Assembly (NCBI GenBank): GCA_937969485.1
Contig: CALBVQ010000201.1
Span: 1 to 22,839 of the forward strand
Direction: 5' to 3'
From: an uncultured Saprospiraceae bacterium
Lineage (GTDB): Bacteria > Bacteroidota > Bacteroidia > Chitinophagales > Saprospiraceae
DNA length: 22,839 nucleotides
This document shows positions 1 to 8,386 of the stretch, in pieces. Below the pieces are notes generated by a model that was not told the origin of the DNA, ran no database searches, and saw only the letters and a list, made by a program, of their open reading frames with translations. Positions within the stretch are counted from its first letter, which is position 1. The number at the start of each line of letters is the position of its first letter. Both the position numbers and the translations under genes were made by a program.

Positions 1-161
1 ATACCAATTCTGTTTTAAGGTTTTACTTTATTTTCAAGAATTATTAAATCAAGTACAAGGCAGAAAACGCAAGGATAGCCTTAGCTATCATGAGTATTTC
101 TAACGAAGTAATTGCTTTTATAAACTTGAAAATATGCGAAATTCTAAAACAGAATTGGTAT
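1..161. repeat. 161-bp palindromic repeat element, copy 1
   Basis: The ends form a perfect 17-base inverted repeat (ATACCAATTCTGTTTTA at 1-17, its complement at 145-161). The centre is the hairpin GATAGC-CTTA-GCTATC (74-89), lying at the exact midpoint. Between them the arms are imperfectly complementary, for example ATTTTCAAG near base 30 against CTTGAAAAT near base 125. A second copy at 3224-3384 differs at only about four positions. No protein is encoded. It looks like a small non-autonomous MITE-like or REP-like element. The left boundary coincides with the window edge, so flanking target-site bases on that side cannot be seen. It ends 29 bases before the start codon of the lipoprotein gene at 191. 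Confidence 0.85.
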
Positions 162-190
162 AAATCACAATCCTATCTTACTAAATATCT

Positions 191-936
191 ATGAAAAAGC
201 TAATTATCCTGCTTGTTATTAGTTTCAGTTTGCTCACTTGCCGAAATTCAATCGATACAAAATCCCAAGCTAAATCAAAGCACAAGTCAGATTCAGAAAT
301 TACCTGCACGGATAGGAATTGTGAAGGAACATATGTGGGGCCAGAATTCACTAATGCATCAGACGTTGCGCATCAGTTTTCGAATAAGATGAGTGGGAAA
401 GTTGGAAATAGGTTGAACCCGAAATATGCATTAAGATATCTATTACGAGCTTAAACTGCTTCGATAATGGGAACGTCCAGCTCTTTTGATGCTCACCGTG
501 ATAGCGACCACGTCTGCGCTTCAAAAGAACTGTTGAGCTCCCATTCTCTTTGCTTTTTAAGCTCTCATGACGAAAACCTAATGCATAATTCGGGTTGAAA
601 GAACTTTACAGAAACCATCAATACTCCAAGGTTGATTTTTCCAACATCCGAATGACTACAGCTGGGATGGGGAGTGGAAACGTAACCTACTTTCTATCGA
701 TACCATTCAAGGAAGTAGAAAATAATTGTGATGCCTATACCTCGTTTGATCATGTAGGAGGGTGGAATCATAAGCCTGCATTACAATCAAGAAAAAGTGA
801 ATTGAGAAAGCTACTATTACCTGATGGAGAGCTAGATATTAGTGAATTAAAAACAACTAAGGAAGGTTTGCAGGAGTATTGGATTCAGTGGAAACATAGA
901 GAGGTTCAAAGAGAATGTTTTTTCGGAAAGGAATAA
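191..936 (+). pseudogene. Small lipoprotein gene split by a palindromic insertion
   Basis: The start at ATG 191 gives a lipoprotein signal (hydrophobic stretch, then lipobox LLTC with Cys17), so the product would be anchored in a membrane. Reading is normal to Leu75 (413-415), then enters a 179-base palindromic insertion and stops at 452-454 after 87 residues, of which the last 12 come from the insertion. The rest of the protein, starting KELYRNHQYS, is open from 598 to the TAA at 934-936. Removing the insertion plus one TGA duplicate joins the two parts in frame into a coherent protein of about 187 residues. The family is not recognised. The C-terminal part is Trp- and Lys-rich and contains GMGSGNVTYFLSIPF. 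The second half has no plausible strong start of its own (only TTG at 595), so I treat this as one disrupted gene rather than two. Confidence 0.75.
417..595. mobile_element. 179-bp MITE-like palindromic insertion
   Basis: The terminal inverted repeats begin ACCCGAAATATGCATTA on the left and, read on the opposite strand, ACCCGAATTATGCATTA on the right (16 of 17 match). The arms remain imperfectly complementary almost to the centre, for example GAGCTTAAA, AATGGGA and TCTTTTGA each recur in the opposite arm. The element is flanked by TGA on both sides (414-416 and 596-598), consistent with a 3-base target duplication (or 4 bases, TTGA, if the last T is assigned to the flank). It contains no open reading frame of note, so any mobility would need a transposase in trans. 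Confidence 0.8.
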
Positions 937-1014
937 TTTTCTATTGTAAACTAAAAAGAATGAGCCAATTCCTGAAATTTTATGTAGATTTAATGAAGAG
1001 TCAAATTGAACATC

Positions 1015-2214
1015 ATGCCAAATTTATTCTACAGAAAAATCACACTTTCGATTTGTCTAGTTTGTTGCTTTTGGGTTTTAACTAGCGCTCAAGACATCTT
1101 ACAAAACAGTATCCTTCCCGTCTCCAACTCTTCATGGCTTAATAAATTAGAACTACAAGAATTATCAACTATTGAGGGTAATGTTTATAGGGTCTGGACA
1201 AAAAATGGAGTGATAGATATCATAGCTAATCCCGTTGACACAGCAGGTACTTTAACTACATTTCTGATCGCAAAAAAATCTAGTTATCAAACCAAGACAG
1301 ATACATTCATCCTCAAGGAAGAATTATATAGAGGTGAGATTCGAAAGGCGCTCACGATATTGAGAGAGATTGACAGCGAGAAAAAAAGTGCGGTACCTGC
1401 AGAAAAAATTATGCATTCTAAAAACCGTGTATATATCATCGAACAAAAAGAGAGCATGAATGATGTCCTACGGTCATATTATCCACAATCAATTGTGCGA
1501 TCAGAAGGAGGCAATTCTGAGTACGAAAAATTTAAGGAATTACGTAAAGAATTATCTTTGTCGAAAAGAGAGTATCGACTAATGAGACGATTTCCTAAAA
1601 GAGGACTTTACTCAGATGGTGTTCGCGAATTAGATTGCAACTGTAAGAACAAATTCTCTCTAGGCTACAGAGCGTCAACAAACTTACCGATTGGCATACA
1701 TGCTGCATCTTTTTTCGGAGATGTTGGAAAGGCACATCTTTATCTTGGGACCAGTGTAAGGTATTCACAGAATAGAATGAATGACAGAGATCTCGCAGTA
1801 AGTGTCACGAAATATGATCTATTTAGTAATAAATACAGTCTGGTTTCAGAAAGTTTGAACTACCGGTACCGATACCGTGTATTTAGTTTCGAGGACTACA
1901 GTGGAGTGTCTCAAAATCATAAATTCCTTTACGGTCTAACTGCGGTCAATAGACTGACACTAGCAGCTGGTGTGGATTTTCTTTCTCAAAATGAGACAGA
2001 ACGCGGGTTAATATTGCAATTGAAAACAAATTCAAAGCGCAATAAATTTAGGACACACTTTATGGCTTCGTTCTTTCAAACGCATGTCGACTATCGCGTC
2101 GGTATTGACAAGGCCATTAAGATAGGTGATAAAAATATATTAGTCTTAGGACTAGCATATGAAAATTTTTACGGGTTCCGCGACCTCTATTTCAGTACTT
2201 CTTATCAGTTTTGA
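1015..2214 (+). CDS. Putative outer-membrane beta-barrel protein, family unknown
   Basis: I chose the ATG at 1015 (399 residues) over the in-frame TTG at 1006 because it places a standard signal peptide at the N-terminus (basic start, hydrophobic core, ending ...LTSAQ). Residues up to about 200 are mixed polar sequence without a recognised domain. They include a charged helical region rich in Lys, Glu and Arg. The last roughly 190 residues have alternating aromatic and polar residues in short amphipathic stretches and end in ...YFSTSYQF followed by TGA. A terminal aromatic residue after beta strands is typical of outer-membrane barrel proteins. It lies about 80 bases downstream of the disrupted lipoprotein gene on the same strand, so the two may have been co-transcribed. 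The function is unknown. This is the only annotated gene here that ends in TGA. Confidence 0.65.
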   Translation: MPNLFYRKITLSICLVCCFWVLTSAQDILQNSILPVSNSSWLNKLELQELSTIEGNVYRVWTKNGVIDIIANPVDTAGTLTTFLIAKKSSYQTKTDTFILKEELYRGEIRKALTILREIDSEKKSAVPAEKIMHSKNRVYIIEQKESMNDVLRSYYPQSIVRSEGGNSEYEKFKELRKELSLSKREYRLMRRFPKRGLYSDGVRELDCNCKNKFSLGYRASTNLPIGIHAASFFGDVGKAHLYLGTSVRYSQNRMNDRDLAVSVTKYDLFSNKYSLVSESLNYRYRYRVFSFEDYSGVSQNHKFLYGLTAVNRLTLAAGVDFLSQNETERGLILQLKTNSKRNKFRTHFMASFFQTHVDYRVGIDKAIKIGDKNILVLGLAYENFYGFRDLYFSTSYQF

Positions 2215-2454
2215 CCAAGAAAATTTTAGATAATTTTTAGCGGTTGAATAAAGGGAACTTTACCATAAATATACCGCTCCATATTATCTAGAGTGTCTAC
2301 CTCATCAAAAATCCTATTTTTAGTGCAACAGGTTAGCTTGTTTTCTCGCTCTGTTCAGTGGCTTTGCTTGCTCATACACTTGACTCTATTACTCTGAAAT
2401 TTGGCGATTTCTTAACGAATTCGAGCAAAGGCCACATCTTGTATTCATTTCTCA

Positions 2455-2475
2455 TTCAACCCGAATTATAAATTA
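2455..2475. repeat. Possible remnant end of the 179-bp element family
   Basis: The bases TTCAACCCGAATTAT at 2455-2469 are the exact complement of the right end of the 179-bp insertion plus its flank (584-598). The similarity continues weakly for about five more bases. No matching opposite end is found at the expected distance, so this would be a truncated or decayed copy. Confidence 0.4.
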
Positions 2476-2554
2476 GAGAACTTATTAGGTCTTGAACTTC
2501 CTGTAAAATATAGAGCTTGGTTAATTAATCCGCCCTTTATACCTGCTTTAATAA

Positions 2555-2570
2555 ACAGATAACCATCTGT
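2555..2570 (-). terminator. Weak hairpin after the lipoprotein gene
   Basis: On the minus strand ACAGAT-GGTT-ATCTGT is followed by TTATT. It lies 24-39 bases past the stop codon of the lipoprotein gene. The stem is short and AT-rich, so its function as a terminator is uncertain. Confidence 0.3.
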
Positions 2571-2593
2571 GTTATTTTCACTATAGAATACTA

Positions 2594-3112
2594 TTATTTT
2601 ACTTTCTTGTATATGTACATATTTCCATCTAAAGGAGTAGCATTCCCAAACATTAATTCCTCACTAAAAATATTTATGTCCAAAGCGTCAAAGTAGTTGT
2701 CACCAGCAACTAACTTAAAGATTGACGAAGAAGGAGATTGAGCTTCATTAATTTCCCATGATAAAGTGACCAGTGTATCTACGGATCCATTCTCAAATTT
2801 AAAGATCAACTCATCCTCTTCGAAAACTATATATGCACAAGGCTGTGATGCATTTGCGAGCCAGCCTTCACCATGTCCCACCATAATCCACTCACCAATG
2901 AGGTTCTCCTCGATTTCATTTTTAGAATCAAATGCATTATCAACGCAATCCTGCATTAACTCACTTTCTTCTTCATCAATAAGGCCGTCTTGATTTTCAT
3001 CATTCTGTACGAATTCACAATCAAAAACTTCTACTATATTCTCCTCTTTGTTTTTATCACATGAAGTAAATACAAATAGGATAAGGGCTAATATTAAAAC
3101 ATTATATCTCAT
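2594..3112 (-). CDS. Lipoprotein with an EF-hand-like acidic loop
   Basis: The 172-residue product has a signal peptide with lipobox FTSC (Cys18), so it is predicted to be lipid-anchored. Residues 38-49 read DENQDGLIDEEE, which matches the Ca-binding loop pattern D-x-N-x-D-G-x-I-x-x-x-E of EF-hand-like repeats. The remainder (about 70-172), beginning LIGEWIMVGHGEGW and rich in beta-type stretches, resembles the small lipocalin-like or META-like lipoprotein domains common in Bacteroidota, but I do not recognise a specific family. It is a single gene, convergent with the beta-barrel gene. The second copy of the 161-bp palindromic element lies about 110 bases upstream of its ATG. Its role is unknown. 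Calcium binding is inferred from the loop alone. Confidence 0.75.
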   Translation of the reverse strand: MRYNVLILALILFVFTSCDKNKEENIVEVFDCEFVQNDENQDGLIDEEESELMQDCVDNAFDSKNEIEENLIGEWIMVGHGEGWLANASQPCAYIVFEEDELIFKFENGSVDTLVTLSWEINEAQSPSSSIFKLVAGDNYFDALDINIFSEELMFGNATPLDGNMYIYKKVK

Positions 3113-3223
3113 AATAAATATCTTTTATTTAACCCTAAAGACGCTGAAAAGAATGGGAAGGTTGGTAAAGTAGGGAATTGAGCATATTACTAAAACATAT
3201 ATCATAATCTAAATCCACTCCTA

Positions 3224-3384
3224 ATACCAATTCTGTTTTAAGGTTTCACTTTATTTTCAAGAATTATTAAATCAAGTACAAGGCAGAAAACGCAAGGATA
3301 GCCTTAGCTATCATGAGTATTTCTAACGAAGTAATTGCTTTTATAAACTTGAAAATATGCGAAATTCTAAAACAGGATTGGCAC
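3224..3384. repeat. 161-bp palindromic repeat element, copy 2
   Basis: It is the same length as the copy at 1-161 and identical apart from about four substitutions. One is in the left arm. Three are in the right terminal repeat, which reads TAAAACAGGATTGGCAC here instead of TAAAACAGAATTGGTAT. The left terminal repeat (3224-3240) and the central hairpin GATAGC-CTTA-GCTATC are intact. The decayed right end suggests this copy is older or no longer mobile. It sits between the start of the lipoprotein gene and the terminator of the large secreted protein. Confidence 0.85.
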
Positions 3385-3404
3385 AAACTACTTTTTGATC
3401 GGAA

Positions 3405-3446
3405 TAAAAAAATCCTGAGCTGCATCTAGCTGCTCAGGATTTTTTA
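3405..3446. terminator. Bidirectional rho-independent terminator
   Basis: The stem AATCCTGAGC (3411-3420) pairs with GCTCAGGATT (3432-3441), with an 11-base loop. A run of A precedes it and a run of T follows, so it reads as a terminator on both strands. It lies about 30 bases past the stop codon of the large minus-strand gene and probably ends its transcript. Confidence 0.85.
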
Positions 3447-3473
3447 CTTTTATCTACGATCTTTGGGGTACTA

Positions 3474-6400
3474 TTATTCTATAACTATCATCTTCTTTAA
3501 GAATCTTGTTTCTCCTATTTCAATTTCATAGTATAACAGTCCAGCAGTTGTTAGTTCTTCCCTATCTAATACAAGTACATTCTCTCCTTGAATTAATTCT
3601 ACTGTTTTTGAATAAATAAGCCTACCATTTACGTCCATTACTTTCATGGTACCTAAACCAGTAACGTTGCTTACTATTTTGATACTTGTAGATGCATTCC
3701 ATGGGTTAGGCTCATTCTGTGACATTGTCATTTCAGCCATTACGATGCTCTGACCTATCCCAACCACATTGGCTTTCAATTCTAGACCTTTAACATCTAG
3801 ATTAACATCGTACGATTCATTTCGTAATACATTGTCATCTAATTTTAATGCCTGACTAATTTTTATATCCGTGTTGGCTTCAACTAGCATTTCAAACAAG
3901 ACTTCATTTCCCTTAATATCAATGGGTTGAATAACAGACCAAATCAATTTAACTGTACTTCCATCTCTATCAATTCTAAAGTTAGATTCATCGATTTCTA
4001 GTCCAGCACTTTTGATGTCAACAATTGAAAGATCACTTTGGGCGTAAGCCACACCTACTTGCAAGCCAATAATACTCTCCATATCAGCTGCACGCACCTC
4101 TATCCATCTAGATTCTCCAGCAGTTAACCAAGCGTCATCAATTTCCAGCAAGAGTTTCTCGTCTGACCGTGTATCGATCTCCTCTCCTATTAACTCGTTA
4201 GGAATTGCACTGCTATTTACATCACCTACCTTATAACCATTGAAATTAACTACCATGTTATTTTGTAGATCATGTATCTCGTATGTCTCAGGAAGATCAG
4301 ACATCCAAGGATTCTCAGGATCTATAAAAGCATGTTCGCTATCAATAAATCTCCAACTTGTATTCTGAGGAAATTCATCATAGTAACCAAGAAGTAACTT
4401 ACGGATTTGTATGATATCGGCACCTGTTACATTCTGCGAATTATTAACATCGGCAGCCAAGATTTTGTATGGTGAATTAAGCGGGCTAAGGCCCAAAATG
4501 TGCTTCTGAATAAGAATCATATCAGCGACAGAAATACCATTAGAGTGATCAACGTTCTTTACAGGATTAATTACATAATCGCCGCCAGTAGGCATATCCG
4601 AAAAATCATATTGCCCATCTTCCTCAGTCACATCAGTTGCATTACCACCTTCTAGATTAACCGACCCCAAAGCAATCATTTCATTGGACTCTGTTTTTAA
4701 TTCACCTACCACGTCAACCATAAGCGGTATTGGTACACAAAGATCAACGCCGTTGTTATCTTCTACTACAAATGAAGTAATACAGAAATCTTGGTTACCA
4801 TTTTCGTCTGTCACCCATAGTTCAATCAGATTTTCTCCAATGTCATTACAATCATAAGTGCGCTCAACGTCGTTAACATCCGAGCTAAAACTCAGCAATA
4901 CTGGAGTTCCACAAGGATCGTCGGATCCGGCATCAAACATTGCTGGAGTCACGGTGATTTGTTCATCATCTGCAATGTTATCACCATCGGTATCAACTGG
5001 CGTTAGATCACCTGTTAAGTTATCCAAGCACTTAGGTGAAGGCAATTTAGTATTATTTAAGGTAAAGGTGTAAGAGCACTCATCTTGGTTTCCGCATCCA
5101 TCTGCGACAACCCAAGAAATAGTGTGAGTCCCAACAGGGTAAGAACCACTTGCATTGTTTGTTTCACCAATCACATCAATTGTACCATCACTAAAAGCGT
5201 CAATGGTATAAGTAAAATTAAGAAACTGGTCAACATTAGGACATCCCACGTCAGTAGCCGAATTGATTAACTCAATAAAAATCGGGCCACAATTAGGGTC
5301 AAGTGAATTGACTTCACGGTTTGAACAGTCGCCGGTAATAGTTGGAGCTTGTGAGTCTACTACTGTAATTATTTGAGTCCCTTCAAATGTTTGGAACACG
5401 CCGTTTTCACTTTGACACCAATCAATTACAGTCCATGTTCTTGTTATTTCGTAGCACGTTTCAGCACCATCACTATAGTCAGTTACTGAATCTTCAAAGT
5501 CAAAACCTACTTGATCACAACCATCCTCCGTAATTACTGGGAAGTTAAAATTTTCAGGTAAAAAAGCAGGTTGCAGCGTACTTATGTCACATACATTTTG
5601 ATAGAATAAGTTATTTGGAAAATCAATATCCGCGAGAGTGAAAGGAGAAGGATTCACAAATGTGATCAATTGTTGATCAGAAACTGTAAGACCTTCTGAA
5701 TTTTCGAAAGTCAATGTTCTTATGGCTGATCCTATACCACATGAATTAAAATCACTTGAAATAAATTCATCACTCACTAAGTCGATGCAGTTACCTAGGA
5801 CTAGGCCATCAGTTGCAGCGCCATTGAATTGCACTAACTCTGCTGTTAATAAAATATCTTCAATATCATCTACATTGAATTGAATAGATCCGAATTGCTC
5901 TAAATCTTCTTCATTAAATGGAAATTCGCAACTAACAGTTACATCCGGAAGGCCTTGCACAAGGATTGGCGGCACTTTATCCTGTACCTCTGCCATCACC
6001 ATACATTCATTATAATTTCCCGATTCGTCGGTAATTCTAAGCACAACCATATGCTCCACTCCAATATCTTCGCAGCAGAAAGTTACATTATCACCAAAAA
6101 CTACATCTGTAGGCTCACAAGTTGCATTCATTCTTCTCACCTCGATAGTTACATCCCCACATGGGTCGAAAGAACCATCGTCAAATGAAGAAGCGTCAAC
6201 AATTGCATTACCTTGATTAGTAATAGTTATGGTTGTAAATTGCTCACATACGGCGATTGGCTGCTCAGAGTCACTTACCAACACATCAAATGAACAAGAA
6301 TTAACATTCCCTTCAGTATCCTCAGCCGTATAAGTAACAGTTGACATTCCATTTGGCAAATTAGCTAGGCCACCATTGCCATCAATAAAGCCACCTTCGT

Positions 6401-8240
6401 ACTGAACAGTAACACTCGCAACCGCTGAACATTCATCTATCACGGATAATTCTGGCAACGTAATGTCTGCGGTACATTCAATCCCCTCTGTAGTGAATGT
6501 CATATCATCAGGACACTCAAATACTGGTCCTGAACTATCGCTGATATTAAATATCTGCGCGAAAGTTCTCGTAGAATCACCACCACATTGCCATCTTGTA
6601 ACTTCATACACTCTCAAGATTGAGATGTCAGTTAATGATGTTTGGATTATTTCATCTGTAAAGGAGGCAAACAAGTTAAATTCTATAAAATTATTAGGAA
6701 AAATGTCCATTCCGCCCAATGTAGGTCCACCGTAAAATTCAGGATCTGGTGCCCCATTAGCATCTGTAGGATAATCGTCACTGCAGTCAATGTTAAAGTT
6801 TTGTGTTGCAGGAGCTTGGATTGTACCCATATCAAATTTTTGGATAGATAGAACTTGCTCACAAAGGTCACTTTCGTTTCCAGCTGCATCAACTGCTCTA
6901 TATGTGCGCACTATAAGGCTTTCAATTTCAGGATCTGCACAGTCCACCATTTGTAGAGTTTCGTTCACAAGTTCTGCAACTGCACCACTACAATTCTCGA
7001 CAATCAGTGGCGTCGGATAATTAAGTATTTCGGCAACAGTTACCGTATCGGGCGAGCATTCAATTTGAGGTGGAAATTTATCTTCAATATTAACGATCCC
7101 CATCGAGGTATTACCATTGCAGCTAACAGCATACAGAAAAGATTGACCAATATGACTTCCGTCAAATTGATTGGGTAGTTCATTACCTTCTTCGTCCATT
7201 ACCACCACTGTACAATTCTCCAAACACCCAAATTCAGTTCCAATTAAAACCATATCAGGTGTTATGTTTCCTTCACAAGATTCATTAATCGAAAGATTAA
7301 ACTCCGTCAAGGAACCAAATGCATCCGGCTCGAATTCTTCAACCGTAAGGTAGAATGTATCCTGCACACAATTACCAGCTGAATCGCATAGCATGTATAT
7401 ATTTTCGAATACTCCTACTGTATACGGTTCGTCGAATGCAACGCCTGAAACTTGAGTTAAGCCATCTAGGCCAAAATCACCTATTTGAGAAAGTAGACAA
7501 TTATCAGATACGCTAAATCCACCATCTAATGCAATCAGTGTGTCGCATTGCATAGGTTCAAGAGTCACGGTAAAATCTGAAGGGATTACTAGTTCTGGTA
7601 GAATCGTATCCACTGCAGATATGAATGTACTGCAAGAATCAGAATTGGTACACTCATCGATTACAACGAACCTTACCTCGAAATCATCAAGATCTAAGGT
7701 AAGATCAAGTACTTCTCCACTTTCGAATGCAACCGCAGATGTGGTATCAGTAGAGCTAAGAATTCTATATTCAGCAGAGGCAACTTCACAATTATCAGAA
7801 AAACTGGGAGCTGTCAATAGGATATTACTTTCACATGCATCATCAGCATAAATTATTGTGTCCGAGACACAGCCTATAACCTCAGGAGCAGTTTCATCTA
7901 AGATAACAATACTTTGAATGCACGTACTTGAATTGCCCGCTTCATCAACAGCTGTATATGTCCTAGTAATAGTAATTGGACACATTCCTGCCATTTCATC
8001 AGAAGCAGTAATCATTAAGTTTTCTTGAGCAGTACATAAATCGGAAGCAGTACCACCGAGAACAATTAATTCATCAAAAGATGTTGCCCCGGAAGGAACC
8101 TCATCAATACAAGAATAGTTACCAGAAGCAGGACATTCGATTATTGGAGCGTCTGGATCTGAATCACATTGGCCAAAAGAAGCTTGAATAGCCACAAGTA
8201 ATATTGCAATAAGCAATACGGGTTTCTTTGAATATTTCAT
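3474..8240 (-). CDS. Giant secreted HYR/dockerin/cohesin-like protein with T9SS sorting domain
   Basis: I chose ATG 8240 (1588 residues) over the in-frame TTG just before it. A signal peptide (lysines, hydrophobic core, ending ASFGQ) leads into a long tandem array, up to about residue 1170, of Cys-containing HYR/Ig-like modules with recurring phrases such as TYTAVDEAGN and SDNC. Next come a carboxypeptidase-regulatory-like beta domain (about 1174-1228) and a dockerin type I-like pair of Ca-binding repeats (about 1229-1290; DHSNGISVAD, then DVNNSQNVTGAD). A cohesin-like beta domain (about 1362-1490) and a C-terminal T9SS type A sorting domain (about 1507-1588, starting NEPNPWN) follow. The inferred route is Sec export, then type IX secretion and surface attachment. 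A role in adhesion or matrix building is plausible from the domains but not shown. It is monocistronic, with its own terminator. Confidence 0.85.
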   Translation of the reverse strand: MKYSKKPVLLIAILLVAIQASFGQCDSDPDAPIIECPASGNYSCIDEVPSGATSFDELIVLGGTASDLCTAQENLMITASDEMAGMCPITITRTYTAVDEAGNSSTCIQSIVILDETAPEVIGCVSDTIIYADDACESNILLTAPSFSDNCEVASAEYRILSSTDTTSAVAFESGEVLDLTLDLDDFEVRFVVIDECTNSDSCSTFISAVDTILPELVIPSDFTVTLEPMQCDTLIALDGGFSVSDNCLLSQIGDFGLDGLTQVSGVAFDEPYTVGVFENIYMLCDSAGNCVQDTFYLTVEEFEPDAFGSLTEFNLSINESCEGNITPDMVLIGTEFGCLENCTVVVMDEEGNELPNQFDGSHIGQSFLYAVSCNGNTSMGIVNIEDKFPPQIECSPDTVTVAEILNYPTPLIVENCSGAVAELVNETLQMVDCADPEIESLIVRTYRAVDAAGNESDLCEQVLSIQKFDMGTIQAPATQNFNIDCSDDYPTDANGAPDPEFYGGPTLGGMDIFPNNFIEFNLFASFTDEIIQTSLTDISILRVYEVTRWQCGGDSTRTFAQIFNISDSSGPVFECPDDMTFTTEGIECTADITLPELSVIDECSAVASVTVQYEGGFIDGNGGLANLPNGMSTVTYTAEDTEGNVNSCSFDVLVSDSEQPIAVCEQFTTITITNQGNAIVDASSFDDGSFDPCGDVTIEVRRMNATCEPTDVVFGDNVTFCCEDIGVEHMVVLRITDESGNYNECMVMAEVQDKVPPILVQGLPDVTVSCEFPFNEEDLEQFGSIQFNVDDIEDILLTAELVQFNGAATDGLVLGNCIDLVSDEFISSDFNSCGIGSAIRTLTFENSEGLTVSDQQLITFVNPSPFTLADIDFPNNLFYQNVCDISTLQPAFLPENFNFPVITEDGCDQVGFDFEDSVTDYSDGAETCYEITRTWTVIDWCQSENGVFQTFEGTQIITVVDSQAPTITGDCSNREVNSLDPNCGPIFIELINSATDVGCPNVDQFLNFTYTIDAFSDGTIDVIGETNNASGSYPVGTHTISWVVADGCGNQDECSYTFTLNNTKLPSPKCLDNLTGDLTPVDTDGDNIADDEQITVTPAMFDAGSDDPCGTPVLLSFSSDVNDVERTYDCNDIGENLIELWVTDENGNQDFCITSFVVEDNNGVDLCVPIPLMVDVVGELKTESNEMIALGSVNLEGGNATDVTEEDGQYDFSDMPTGGDYVINPVKNVDHSNGISVADMILIQKHILGLSPLNSPYKILAADVNNSQNVTGADIIQIRKLLLGYYDEFPQNTSWRFIDSEHAFIDPENPWMSDLPETYEIHDLQNNMVVNFNGYKVGDVNSSAIPNELIGEEIDTRSDEKLLLEIDDAWLTAGESRWIEVRAADMESIIGLQVGVAYAQSDLSIVDIKSAGLEIDESNFRIDRDGSTVKLIWSVIQPIDIKGNEVLFEMLVEANTDIKISQALKLDDNVLRNESYDVNLDVKGLELKANVVGIGQSIVMAEMTMSQNEPNPWNASTSIKIVSNVTGLGTMKVMDVNGRLIYSKTVELIQGENVLVLDREELTTAGLLYYEIEIGETRFLKKMIVIE

Positions 8241-8285
8241 CAATCAATTATTTAAAAACAAATGAGTATTGACAAACATCTAATC

Positions 8286-8297
8286 CCGAAAATTCGG
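8286..8297. repeat. Short inverted repeat in the leader of the giant gene
   Basis: CCGAA-AA-TTCGG, five-base arms with a two-base centre, lies about 50 bases before the start codon of the large minus-strand gene. It could form a small hairpin in the mRNA leader. No function can be assigned. Confidence 0.3.
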
Positions 8298-8329
8298 TTT
8301 TTGGAATTTAGATATAAGTTCTCTAACCA

Positions 8330-8337
8330 CAAACATA
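8330..8337 (-). promoter_or_regulatory. Candidate Bacteroidota -7 promoter box
   Basis: The minus strand reads TATGTTTG, which fits the Bacteroidota sigma consensus TAnnTTTG and would give a leader of roughly 80 bases for the giant secreted protein gene. There is no clear TTTG about 19 bases further upstream (TTAC instead), so the call is tentative. Confidence 0.35.
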
Positions 8338-8368
8338 TTAAATATTATCGTAATGTGTAATACATTTG

Positions 8369-8386
8369 TTTGTAATTTATTACAAA
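8369..8386. promoter_or_regulatory. Operator-like inverted repeat upstream of the giant gene
   Basis: TTTGTAAT-TT-ATTACAAA has perfect 8-base arms and a 2-base centre. It lies about 30 bases upstream of the candidate promoter box at 8330-8337. The size and symmetry fit a binding site for a dimeric regulator, but AT-rich palindromes also arise by chance. Confidence 0.3.

Larger units (their letters stand above)
2215..2593. other. Intergenic region with inverted repeats, no gene
   Basis: This 379-base stretch lies between two convergent genes. It holds a 6-base inverted repeat, AGCGGT/ACCGCT, at 2239-2278, and a longer imperfect one with arms GTGGCTTTGCT (2358-2368) and AGCAAAGGCCAC (2424-2435). 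It also holds a 15-base match to the end of the 179-bp element (2455-2469) and a small hairpin next to the lipoprotein stop codon. I see no convincing coding sequence. It looks like decayed repeat DNA. Confidence 0.5.

Noticed and set aside
74..89. CRISPR array or tRNA signal from the hairpin repeats
   Set aside because: There are only two 161-base copies 3 kb apart, without regular spacers, and no cloverleaf or conserved tRNA bases. They are long palindromic elements.
162..3223. Composite transposon or defence island between the two 161-bp elements
   Set aside because: No transposase, integrase or recognisable defence domain lies in the interval, and the ends are small palindromes rather than insertion sequences. 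The bracket is reported only as an observation.
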